This document shows positions 1-6,039 of a stretch of DNA of 10,148 bases, one piece after another. Positions within the stretch are counted from its first letter, which is position 1. Each line of letters opens with the position of its first letter. The DNA is from Chloroflexota bacterium (lineage in GTDB: Bacteria; Chloroflexota; Dehalococcoidia; Dehalococcoidales; UBA3254): contig JAGDMY010000039.1 in assembly GCA_017860765.1 (NCBI GenBank), positions 1 to 10,148 on the forward strand, read 5' to 3'. A program made the position numbers and the translations under genes. The notes beneath the pieces were generated by a model, which worked only from the letters and a program-made list of their open reading frames with translations, had not been told where the DNA came from and searched no databases.

Positions 1-992
1 AGAAGCTCATTCCAGGGGGTCGATAGATAAATCGGAAGCTTTATGTCTTTGAACTTCGGTATGGGGAATTCGAAGGAGATATCGATAGGCCGGGGATGAA
101 ATGAATACATTAATTCATCGAAGGCCATCGGCAGGACGTTGGGGTATCGTATTATGCCATATAATCGGCCGTTATACTTGACATCCGGGTGATTGAGCGC
201 TTCCTGGACCCTGGCTTCCAGTTCCTCTCTTGGAAGGCTCAACGTCATCGGTGGCTGGGATACTCGGCGGTCGGGCATCAAATGATCGTTTCCGTGACGG
301 GCCGTCAGGATGTTCATCTTCATACATTCAAATATACCGTGGAACTGGTCGCCCGTGCCCAGAATATTCTCAAAAGGAATGATGGCTTTGAGCGATGGGG
401 GCGGATTATAAGCCACATCCAGCTGCATTCCGGAGTACCCGCAGGCGCCTATCATGCCGACATTGCCATCACACCAGGGCTGTCTGGCGATCCACTCTAT
501 CATATCGTAGGTATCTTTATTTGTGGGAAAGGTGTTCCCTTCTGACTTGCCGAAGTTACGCGGCTCCGGGATCACGCGGATATACCCTCTTTCCACAAAA
601 TAGTCGATAGCTCCGGCTTCCAGGGAGCCATCCCAGAAAGGAGTATCCCAGTAGTCCTGTTCCGGGATCCAGCGCACTACCTCCTGTACATCTTTCCCCC
701 AGAAAAAGAAGGAAAGTATGGCCGGAAACTTTTTTCCTTCCATATCCGGCCGGTAGATATCCGTGGCCAAACGCACGCCATCCCGCATCGGGACCATTAC
801 ATCTTTCTCTATCTTTATCCCGTAGGCCGGCTTTGAGCCTTCTTTTTTCACTATTTGTGGATATCCGTCAAAGAAACGACCCTTAACGTCAGTCCCGTAG
901 GGCACTTCCTGGCTGAAGGGCTTATACCCCTTTAACCTGGGACGAATATCATCACCGTGATACACAATCGGTTTGTTAGAAGTTGCAGCCAT
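1..992 (-). CDS. CocE/NonD-type (S15-like) alpha/beta hydrolase, 3' part outside window
   Basis: Translating the minus strand from ATG at 992-990 gives 330 open codons to the window edge, so the C-terminus is missing. The start has a strong ribosome binding site (AAGGAGG at 999-1005, spacer 6). The protein shows the N-terminal signature of CocE/X-Pro dipeptidyl-peptidase hydrolases: VPMRDGVRLATDIYRP at about residues 65-80, then GYIRVIPEPRNFGKSEG, then the IEWIARQPWCDGNVGMIG strand before the nucleophile elbow. The family normally reads G-x-S-Y at the elbow; here it reads GACGYSG, with Cys184 in the serine position in an ungapped comparison and Ser187 three residues later. No signal peptide is evident, so it is probably cytoplasmic. 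Such enzymes hydrolyse esters or amides, but the substrate cannot be told. The catalytic Asp and His are expected beyond the edge. The family call is secure; the nucleophile is not. Confidence 0.85.
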   Translation of the reverse strand, partial: MAATSNKPIVYHGDDIRPRLKGYKPFSQEVPYGTDVKGRFFDGYPQIVKKEGSKPAYGIKIEKDVMVPMRDGVRLATDIYRPDMEGKKFPAILSFFFWGKDVQEVVRWIPEQDYWDTPFWDGSLEAGAIDYFVERGYIRVIPEPRNFGKSEGNTFPTNKDTYDMIEWIARQPWCDGNVGMIGACGYSGMQLDVAYNPPPSLKAIIPFENILGTGDQFHGIFECMKMNILTARHGNDHLMPDRRVSQPPMTLSLPREELEARVQEALNHPDVKYNGRLYGIIRYPNVLPMAFDELMYSFHPRPIDISFEFPIPKFKDIKLPIYLSTPWNEL

Positions 993-1018
993 TGCTATCC
1001 TCCTTCTCTTTTGGCTAG

Positions 1019-1047
1019 ATTTTAACACCCCGCTGGACGATTAGCAA
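1019..1047 (-). promoter_or_regulatory. Candidate sigma-A promoter of the hydrolase gene
   Basis: On the minus strand TTGCTA (1042-1047) and TAAAAT (1019-1024) are separated by 17 bp, directly upstream of the AAGGAGG site of the hydrolase and downstream of the terminator of the preceding unit. The -35 box matches consensus at 4 of 6 positions and the -10 box at 5 of 6. The implied leader is very short. Confidence 0.5.
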
Positions 1048-1063
1048 CGTATACCAAAAGCCT

Positions 1064-1107
1064 CCAAAAACACGAGGGCGGCAATCAACTAAACCTGACC
1101 GCCGCCC
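1064..1107 (-). terminator. Rho-independent terminator after the zinc-ribbon gene
   Basis: GGGCGGC (rc of 1101-1107) and GCCGCCC (rc of 1076-1082) form a perfect 7-bp GC stem with an 18-nt loop on the minus strand. A T-rich stretch (GTGTTTTTGG, rc of 1064-1073) follows a few bases downstream. It lies 47 bp after the zinc-ribbon stop codon and separates that unit from the hydrolase. The long loop and the 3-nt gap before the T-run make it less than ideal. Confidence 0.6.
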
Positions 1108-1153
1108 GTTTGAAGCTAAGATTGAACTTCAGCTTGCCTGGAGAACTCCGGTT

Positions 1154-1306
1154 TTATTTTTGGCCCGTCTGATTTTCCCTCTGGACCGATATTCTCTCGA
1201 GCTCTCGCTCATAGCCGCATTGCAGACACTTCTCATAAACTCTGCCCAAGTCTTCGTCGATATATATATCGCCCCGACACCGAGGACACTTTTTGAAGTT
1301 CCACAT
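1154..1306 (-). CDS. 50-residue zinc-ribbon protein
   Basis: This is a small gene: ATG at 1306-1304 to TAA at 1156-1154, 50 residues. It has a textbook ribosome binding site (AAGGAGG at 1314-1320, 7-nt spacer). The protein has two knuckles, CPRC at residues 7-10 and CLQC at residues 27-30, separated by 16 residues (MWNFKKCPRC then GDIYIDEDLGRVYEKCLQCG). This is a rubredoxin/TFIIB-type zinc-ribbon layout, followed by a short charged tail. It lies 89 bp downstream of the HspR-like merR gene on the same strand, ahead of a terminator, so the two are probably cotranscribed. The function is unknown; a zinc-stabilised nucleic-acid- or protein-binding adaptor is plausible. The overlapping 61-codon frame at 1129-1314 lacks the cysteine pattern and a matching ribosome binding site, and is taken as a shadow. 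Confidence 0.85.
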   Translation of the reverse strand: MWNFKKCPRCRGDIYIDEDLGRVYEKCLQCGYERELERISVQRENQTGQK

Positions 1307-1395
1307 CTTGACACCTCCTTTGAGCCTTAATGCCCTTTAGCACTGTTTTCACCGGGATGGGCACAGTCTTCTCCATTATGCCCTAACTTCTTGCC

Positions 1396-1725
1396 TTAGA
1401 CCATCAGACTTTCGTCCAATGACTTAAGCAATTGTTTTCTCCGGTTGGCACTCAGGTCAGAAGAAGCCAGCTGCTGCCGAATCTTTGAGACCGTATCCTG
1501 AACTTTAAGAGCTACTTTCACTCCTGCCAGATTTAGGCCAATTTCCTCAACGAGGTGCTTAATCGTTCTCAGGCGGGCAATGTCCGCATCCGAATACATT
1601 CGGAGTCTCCTGCATCTCGATGGCTCCAGCAAACCCGCCCGCTCATACTTGCGCAGGGTCTGCGGATGCATCCCGGTTAGCATCGAGGCCACCCGCATAA
1701 CATAAACACCATTAGTCTGATCCAT
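1396..1725 (-). CDS. MerR-family transcriptional regulator, HspR-like
   Basis: This is a 109-residue small MerR protein starting with ATG at 1725 (AAGGAGG at 1734-1740, 8-nt spacer). The N-terminal winged HTH is close to HspR: VYVMRVASMLTGMHPQTLRKYERAGLLEPSR at residues 7-37, then RMYSDADIARLRTIKHLVEE, then GLNLAGVKVAL at residues 63-73, the signature of the heat-shock repressor HspR. The C-terminus is a short helical segment (residues 74-109) with no metal- or drug-binding domain. By analogy it would repress its own promoter and perhaps a stress regulon; no dnaK-grpE-dnaJ genes are nearby, so the name hspR is not assigned. It is the first gene of a unit with the zinc-ribbon gene and diverges from a second MerR gene across a 0.2-kb spacer. 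The family call is firm; the target genes are unknown. Confidence 0.9.
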   Translation of the reverse strand: MDQTNGVYVMRVASMLTGMHPQTLRKYERAGLLEPSRCRRLRMYSDADIARLRTIKHLVEEIGLNLAGVKVALKVQDTVSKIRQQLASSDLSANRRKQLLKSLDESLMV

Positions 1726-1753
1726 ATACTCTCCCTCCTTCCACCCTTGAATA

Positions 1754-1782
1754 ATTATAGTTTATGATATATATCATGTCAA
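1754..1782 (-). promoter_or_regulatory. Perfect-consensus promoter with palindromic spacer for the merR/zinc-ribbon unit
   Basis: On the minus strand, TTGACA (1777-1782) and TATAAT (1754-1759) both match sigma-A consensus exactly with the ideal 17-bp spacer. The spacer is largely occupied by ATGATATATATCAT (1764-1777), a perfect 14-bp palindrome that touches the -35 box. MerR-family proteins commonly bind dyads between -35 and -10, so this is a good candidate operator for autoregulation by one of the two adjacent MerR proteins. The promoter is seen directly; operator function is inferred. Confidence 0.85.
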
Positions 1783-1840
1783 ATAGGCTTACTACTTTTA
1801 TAAATATAATTAACATTTTCACCAAAGGATGCTTTACTCC

Positions 1841-1883
1841 ATTGAGATACTTATTGACACCTCAATCCCTGTAATGTTATAAA
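1841..1883 (+). promoter_or_regulatory. Sigma-A promoter of the second merR gene with flanking inverted repeat
   Basis: TTGACA (1854-1859) is followed after 18 bp by TATAAA (1878-1883). A 6-bp inverted repeat, ATTGAG (1841-1846) and CTCAAT (1861-1866), brackets the -35 box with 14 bp between its arms. It could be a regulator site, although the half-sites are short and unlike the palindrome of the divergent promoter. The transcript start would lie near 1890, about 50 bp before the gene. Confidence 0.65.
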
Positions 1884-1939
1884 TATGGTGTTTAATTTCC
1901 GAAGTATCCTTCACTAGAAGGACTATGGAGGGTAATGCT

Positions 1940-2245
1940 GTGGCCGTTTTTCAAAACTCCTCATTTGATTTTCAAGGCAAGGACGTCGGCAAATATACCA
2001 TGGCGGTGGCCGTGATGATGACAGGTATGGCTGCCTACAAAATCAGAAGATGTGAGGGGTTCGGCCTCTGCAAGCCGGTGCGCACCGGCAGCCAGCAGAG
2101 ACTTTATTCGGATAATGATATCGAACGGCTGCGCCAGATAGCCCTCCTCGAAAAAGACGGAGTCAATTTGCCGGGAATAAAAGTCATTCTGGATATGCAG
2201 AGTCCCATCTCAGCTACGCCAGAAGACCGAGGAGGCCAACCATGA
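1940..2245 (+). CDS. MerR-family regulator, HspR-like with divergent HTH
   Basis: This small MerR protein ends at TGA 2243-2245. Two starts are possible: ATG 1925 (106 residues), whose only purine-rich site ends 2 nt upstream, and GTG 1940 (101 residues), preceded by GGAGGG at 1927-1932 with a 7-nt spacer. I prefer GTG 1940. From Met1 of the longer form, the winged HTH spans about residues 23-90: YTMAVAVMMTGMAAYKIRRC, then RLYSDNDIERLRQI, then GVNLPGIKVILDM, the last close to HspR. Unusually, the MHPQTLRKYE motif of its divergent neighbour is replaced by MAAYKIRRCE, with Cys for the common Tyr, and a second Cys follows in GLCKP. There is no effector domain. It is coupled by a 4-bp ATGA overlap to the downstream GlcG/HbpS-like gene, suggesting joint function. 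The DNA target is unknown. Confidence 0.85.
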   Translation: MAVFQNSSFDFQGKDVGKYTMAVAVMMTGMAAYKIRRCEGFGLCKPVRTGSQQRLYSDNDIERLRQIALLEKDGVNLPGIKVILDMQSPISATPEDRGGQP

Positions 2246-2766
2246 ATTCATCCTTTGAAGCACCCGGGGAATGGAAATCAGGGGCCCTATGCTACGGCCA
2301 GGGGCTGACCCTGGAGATGGCCAAGATGATGCTGGAGGCTGGCGCAAAAGAAGCCGTCAGATTGGGAGTACCTATGTCGATGGCTATCTCCGATTCGGGG
2401 GGCAATCTCCTGGCTTTCCAGCGCATGGATAACGCCGCCCTGTTCAGCAGTCAGATTGCCATGGATAAAGCTTTTACGGCGGTTTACGGCAAACTGCCCA
2501 CCGCCAGCTACAGGCCACTTTTTCAATCGGGGGAATTAAATACTCTTTTCTTTCACGAACGGTGGATCACTTTCCCCGGCGGCTTTCCGGCGGTCAAAGA
2601 TGGGGTTGTAATGGGCGGTCTGGGTGTCAGCGGCGGCAAGATCGAAGATTGCTACGTGGCGAGAGCAATCCTTAAGGGCGGTGGATTCGACACCACCGAT
2701 ATAGACCAATTTATCGCCGATTATGAGGCCGGTTTAAAGAAGTCCAGGACCAAAAAGAAAAAATAA
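2242..2766 (+). CDS. GlcG/HbpS (haem-degrading, DUF336) family protein
   Basis: This is a 174-residue protein with the single compact domain of the GlcG/HbpS/PduO-C family. AISDSGGNLLAFQRMDNA at residues 48-65 and KAFTA at 76-80 match the family's first conserved block. FPGGFPAV, GVVMGGLGVSGG and EDCYVARA at about 111-142 match the second. The Lys-rich C-terminus (from about residue 166) looks disordered. The ATG sits inside the stop of the upstream merR gene (ATGA), with GAGGAGG at 2229-2235, so translation is probably coupled. Family members bind haem or cobalamin-like tetrapyrroles (HbpS, PduO) or are of unknown role (GlcG); haem binding here is not proven by any residue I can point to. 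Together with a MerR protein it may form a small-molecule or redox sensing pair. Confidence 0.88.
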   Translation: MNSSFEAPGEWKSGALCYGQGLTLEMAKMMLEAGAKEAVRLGVPMSMAISDSGGNLLAFQRMDNAALFSSQIAMDKAFTAVYGKLPTASYRPLFQSGELNTLFFHERWITFPGGFPAVKDGVVMGGLGVSGGKIEDCYVARAILKGGGFDTTDIDQFIADYEAGLKKSRTKKKK

Positions 2767-2793
2767 ACCTGCATTTTATTTGATCTAGAGTTT

Positions 2794-3537
2794 TCAGCCG
2801 TCCCAGCGGATTACCCGGCTGGACCAGGCTTCCTGGATAGCCTCCTCAATCCCGGATTGTTTAGGCGATCTGATATCGAGCAAGATACCTAAAGTCCGCT
2901 CGTCGAACTGGTGAAGGAAATGGCACTGTTTGCGAAAATCCAGGATAGTCTCCCTGGTGCCGCCGTAAAGCAGGTATTGCAGGTCCCGCAGGCGAGGCTC
3001 GAGTTGTTCTCTGGCATGTCCGCAGACCCGGGTAAAAAAGATTTCTGCTTGCTTATCGCGGTGCCTCTCGAACCGGTGGGATGAGGATCCTCCCTGCCGG
3101 TGGCGGGCATGGACCAGCCCGGTGCCCGCCTTGCTGGAAATCAATTTCTCACCCTGGACCACGGCAATAGCGTACTTACCCATCCTGACCAGCACCAGGC
3201 CAATCAGAAACTCCTTGAGCAAAAGCGAGCGCAGGGGTTCGATTTCACAGGTTCGGGAAAACCGCTCTTCGTGGACTGGAAACGGCGGCATTACCAGATA
3301 ACGGTGGTGCGGCCCCCAGAAAAGAATGCCGCCGGTGGGCGACTCGACCAGATATCTGGCAATCTCATCGGACGCGATATCCGGGTCGAGTATGTTATGC
3401 ATCATCCCCTCGATCTCAGACCTGGATGATTTTGCCGGCATACAAAGCGAACCCACTGCGATGGAATTGGCTTTTAAGTCCTCCAGCCAGCGGAGCATCC
3501 TTGGTTTGCTCATTTTGTAGCGGGTCGCTGATAACAT
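2794..3537 (-). CDS. Vms1/ANKZF1-like (VLRF1) peptidyl-tRNA hydrolase / release-factor-like protein
   Basis: This is a 247-residue protein, ATG at 3537 after GAGGGG (3540-3545; close spacing). The N-terminal 110 residues are poorly recognisable. Residues about 113-225 resemble the bacterial VLRF1 release-factor domain: GKYAIAVVQGEKLISSKAGTG (120-140), VHARHRQGG (142-150), SSSHRFERHRDKQ (151-163) and a YGGTRETI strand (191-198). The order SK-x-GT, HxRH, GG loop, RF-x-R-x-R-x-KQ is what I recall for the actinobacterial/chloroflexal acVLRF1 group. Yeast Vms1 and ANKZF1 cleave peptidyl-tRNA on split 60S subunits. In acVLRF1 proteins the loop typically carries Gln after GG (GGWSQQRF, from memory); here it reads GGSSSHRF, with the nearest Gln before GG (Q148). 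The gene follows mutS2 by 14 bp on the same strand, so the two are almost certainly cotranscribed. The family call is from motifs only; activity is uncertain. Confidence 0.72.
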   Translation of the reverse strand: MLSATRYKMSKPRMLRWLEDLKANSIAVGSLCMPAKSSRSEIEGMMHNILDPDIASDEIARYLVESPTGGILFWGPHHRYLVMPPFPVHEERFSRTCEIEPLRSLLLKEFLIGLVLVRMGKYAIAVVQGEKLISSKAGTGLVHARHRQGGSSSHRFERHRDKQAEIFFTRVCGHAREQLEPRLRDLQYLLYGGTRETILDFRKQCHFLHQFDERTLGILLDIRSPKQSGIEEAIQEAWSSRVIRWDG

Positions 3538-3551
3538 TTCCCCTCTTTCAT

Positions 3552-5918
3552 TTAGAGTTTAACAATCGTGGCACCGTCACCGCCTTCTCCACGCTTCCCT
3601 GAACGGAAGGACTCCACCAGGGGATGCGTGGCCAGGAATTGCCGTACAATCTGCCGCACGGTGCCGGTGCCCAAACCATGAATGATGCGGACTTCGGGTA
3701 AATTGGCCAGGCTGGCATCATTTAGATAGGTGTCCAGCTCCACTTCCACTTCATCTGCCCTTTTCCCCCTTAAATCGAGCTCCATCGAGACCGCCCGCCG
3801 CGGCAAAGAGCTTTTCAAGCTCAAATTAGCAGATTGGCGTTGGGCCTGAGTCTCAGCTTTCTCCAGGTTTTCCGGAGCCATCTTGACCCGCGTACTACCT
3901 ACCTGGACTTCGACCTGTCCGCTGCTGTCAGGCAGAGAAATGACTGTCCCCTCCAAACTCATACCTGCCAGCCAAACCCTGTCTCCCATTGCTAAACCTT
4001 TTTCCACTTTTTCTTCCGGACTCACCGGGGCGGGCTGCCAGGACTGGCCTTTCAGTTGCTCCCGCAGGGTCGCCAGGGCCTTCCGGGCTTGCTCAATCTT
4101 CTCCTGAGACCGGTTTTTCTTTAATTCATTCATGGCATCCCGGATTTCCTTCTGCAACTCATCGCCCTCGCGCACTAGCCTGGAGCGGACCTCCTTGAGC
4201 AGATTTTGCTCCTGCTCCCTGAACTTCTGCGTCTCTTGCTGCAACTGGCGGCGCAAATTTTCGGCCTCTTCACGGTCCTCGCGGATCGCGCCCTGCATCT
4301 CTTCGAGCTTTTGTTTTTCCCGCATTAAATCCGCCAGCAGGGCTTCTATCTCCAGAGCGCCTTTAGCCAGCCTCTCTTTGGCACCTGTTATCACCGACTC
4401 GGGTAAACCCAGCTGTGCGGCTATAGCCAGGGCGTTGCTGCCGCCGGGAATGCCCACCGTCAGGTGATAAGTAGGCACCAGTGTGACGGGGTCGAAGTCC
4501 AGCGAGGCATTTTGTAAACCCGGAGTAGTATGCGCAAAGGCCTTCAGTTCACTGAAATGAGTAGTCGCGATAACGACGGCCCCGCAAATCAAAAAATGCT
4601 GTAAAATCGACTGCGCCAGGGCAGCGCCTTCAGAGGGGTCGGTGGCCGTACCCAGTTCGTCCAGCAATACCAGACTTTTGTCGCTGGACTCCTTCATTAT
4701 GCGTACGATATTGCCCATATGCCAGCTAAAAGTAGAAAGAGTCTGCTCAATGCTTTGCTCATCGCCGATATCCGCAAAAATATTATCAAAAACCGGCAGG
4801 CAACTTTCGTAGGCTGCCGGAATAGGCAGACCAGCCTGGGCCATTAGAGCCATCAGACCTATAGTTTTCAGTGCCACAGTCTTGCCGCCGGTATTGGGTC
4901 CGGTGATGACCAGGCCATTAAATTCCCGCCCTATCTCCACATTCAGCGGTACCGGCTTGCCCTTCAACAAGGGGTGGCGGGCATTAATCAAGCGGAGTAC
5001 CCTGGCTTGAGGCCCAGGTCCTTCGGGCCCCGTACCGCAGATCAGGGGCTCTACCGCCCTGTACCTGTCCGCAAATCTGGCCTTGGATAGGGCCAGATCA
5101 ATCTCGCCCATCAGAATTAAATTGCACGAAATATTGGCCTCTTCAGCGCCTATGCCGGAGCTCAGCGAGGCCAGAATTCTTTCTATTTCATGCTGCTCCT
5201 CGATGACCATTTCCCGCAGTTCGTTGCCCAGGTCGACGGTAGCCATCGGCTCGACAAAGGCAGTGGCCCCGGTATTGGAAATGTCGTGGACAATGCCCTT
5301 TATTTCCCGCCGGAGTTCCACTTTCAGCGGAATAACATAGCGTCCGTCTCTCTCGGTAATCAGCGGCTCCTGGATATATTTTTCGTTCTCCCGAGCTTTT
5401 ATCATGGAGTCCAGCTGGCCTAAAATTTGCTGCCTTTTTTCCTTTAACAACCGGCGCAATTCCAGGAGTCTCTCCGAAGCCGTATCCAGAAGCTCCGCCG
5501 AGGGCGATATGCAGCGGCCGATCTCTTTTTCCAGGGTAGGCAGGGTTACAATTTGGCTGCTGACTGCGGATAACAAAGGTGCTTCTTCTCCCATTCGATT
5601 CAGTTTGGCACGCAATAAACGCATGGCCGTGAGTGTCCTCTTAACGTCTACCAGGGTTTGCAGCTCGAGTATCTTCCCTCTGGCCGCCAGTGCAATAGCC
5701 TCCCGGATATCGAAGACCTCGCCTATGGATAAGTCCGGCTCTAAGGAAAGCAGGTGCCTGGCTTCGGCTGATTGTTTCAGCCACCCGGAGATCTTCTCCG
5801 CATCGGTGGACGGCTTCAATGAAAGGGCCATTTCCCGACTGACCGCAAAGGAAGTATAACCTGCCAGGATCTCCCTGACTCTGGGGAATTCCAGCATTGC
5901 CAAACTTTTTTCTATCAC
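3552..5918 (-). CDS. mutS2: MutS2: ribosome-associated MutS-like ATPase with Smr endonuclease domain
   Basis: This is a 788-residue protein of full MutS2 length. In order it has an N-terminal core and lever region (1-335), an ABC-type ATPase with Walker A GPNTGGKT (340-347) and Walker B LVLLDELG (416-423), the TTHF switch (452-455), and a long charged coiled coil (about 515-625). These are followed by a KOW-like segment GDRVWLAGMSLEGTVIS (645-661) and a C-terminal Smr domain with LDLRG (714-718) and HGLGTG (747-752). The start is GTG at 5918, with AGAGGG at 5925-5930 and a 6-nt spacer. MutS2 lacks the mismatch-recognition domain of MutS. It has been tied to inhibition of recombination and, in Bacillus subtilis, shown to bind collided ribosomes and split them. 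The next gene, 14 bp downstream, is a Vms1-like hydrolase, which favours the ribosome-rescue role. All key ATPase and Smr motifs are intact. Confidence 0.97.
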   Translation of the reverse strand: MIEKSLAMLEFPRVREILAGYTSFAVSREMALSLKPSTDAEKISGWLKQSAEARHLLSLEPDLSIGEVFDIREAIALAARGKILELQTLVDVKRTLTAMRLLRAKLNRMGEEAPLLSAVSSQIVTLPTLEKEIGRCISPSAELLDTASERLLELRRLLKEKRQQILGQLDSMIKARENEKYIQEPLITERDGRYVIPLKVELRREIKGIVHDISNTGATAFVEPMATVDLGNELREMVIEEQHEIERILASLSSGIGAEEANISCNLILMGEIDLALSKARFADRYRAVEPLICGTGPEGPGPQARVLRLINARHPLLKGKPVPLNVEIGREFNGLVITGPNTGGKTVALKTIGLMALMAQAGLPIPAAYESCLPVFDNIFADIGDEQSIEQTLSTFSWHMGNIVRIMKESSDKSLVLLDELGTATDPSEGAALAQSILQHFLICGAVVIATTHFSELKAFAHTTPGLQNASLDFDPVTLVPTYHLTVGIPGGSNALAIAAQLGLPESVITGAKERLAKGALEIEALLADLMREKQKLEEMQGAIREDREEAENLRRQLQQETQKFREQEQNLLKEVRSRLVREGDELQKEIRDAMNELKKNRSQEKIEQARKALATLREQLKGQSWQPAPVSPEEKVEKGLAMGDRVWLAGMSLEGTVISLPDSSGQVEVQVGSTRVKMAPENLEKAETQAQRQSANLSLKSSLPRRAVSMELDLRGKRADEVEVELDTYLNDASLANLPEVRIIHGLGTGTVRQIVRQFLATHPLVESFRSGKRGEGGDGATIVKL

Positions 5919-5935
5919 AATTGGCCCTCTACTTT

Positions 5936-5964
5936 AGATTATCATTAGCCGCCGCCATTGTCAC
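5936..5964 (-). promoter_or_regulatory. Candidate promoter of mutS2
   Basis: On the minus strand, GTGACA (5959-5964) and TAATCT (5936-5941) are 17 bp apart, ending 17 bp before the GTG start and just upstream of its AGAGGG site. The spacer is GC-rich, and an alternative GATAAT box overlaps the -10. The boxes match only moderately, so this is a tentative call resting mostly on position. Confidence 0.35.
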
Positions 5965-5992
5965 GCTAAAACCTTGTGTTGGTGAAGGGGAT

Positions 5993-6022
5993 TTGACAAA
6001 TGGATAAATTCGGCGATATACT
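5993..6022 (+). promoter_or_regulatory. Sigma-A promoter of the trp operon
   Basis: TTGACA (5993-5998) is followed after 18 bp by TATACT (6017-6022). Transcription would start near 6030, just before the T-box leader and about 315 bp ahead of trpE. The region downstream to 6040 is AT-rich. No dyad operator overlaps the boxes; regulation appears to act at the leader RNA. Confidence 0.75.
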
Positions 6023-6039
6023 TCATATATTAATAAAAT

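Noticed and set aside
189..545. 118-codon plus-strand frame
   Set aside because: It lies opposite the hydrolase gene, whose translation shows clear family motifs; the antisense frame has none.
1233..1376. 47-residue minus-strand frame starting ATG 1376, between the merR and zinc-ribbon genes
   Set aside because: It has no ribosome binding site, overlaps the well-supported zinc-ribbon gene in another frame, and shows no recognisable motif.
1726..1939. Classical HAIR operator (CTTGAGT-N7-ACTCAAG) for HspR
   Set aside because: Only a partial half-site (CCTTGAATA near 1745) is present; no inverted partner at the right spacing.
2761..2781. AAATAAA / TTTATTT hairpin between the convergent GlcG-like and Vms1-like genes as a bidirectional terminator
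   Set aside because: The stem is only 7 A-T pairs with a 7-nt loop, too weak to call; the 27-bp gap holds no better structure.
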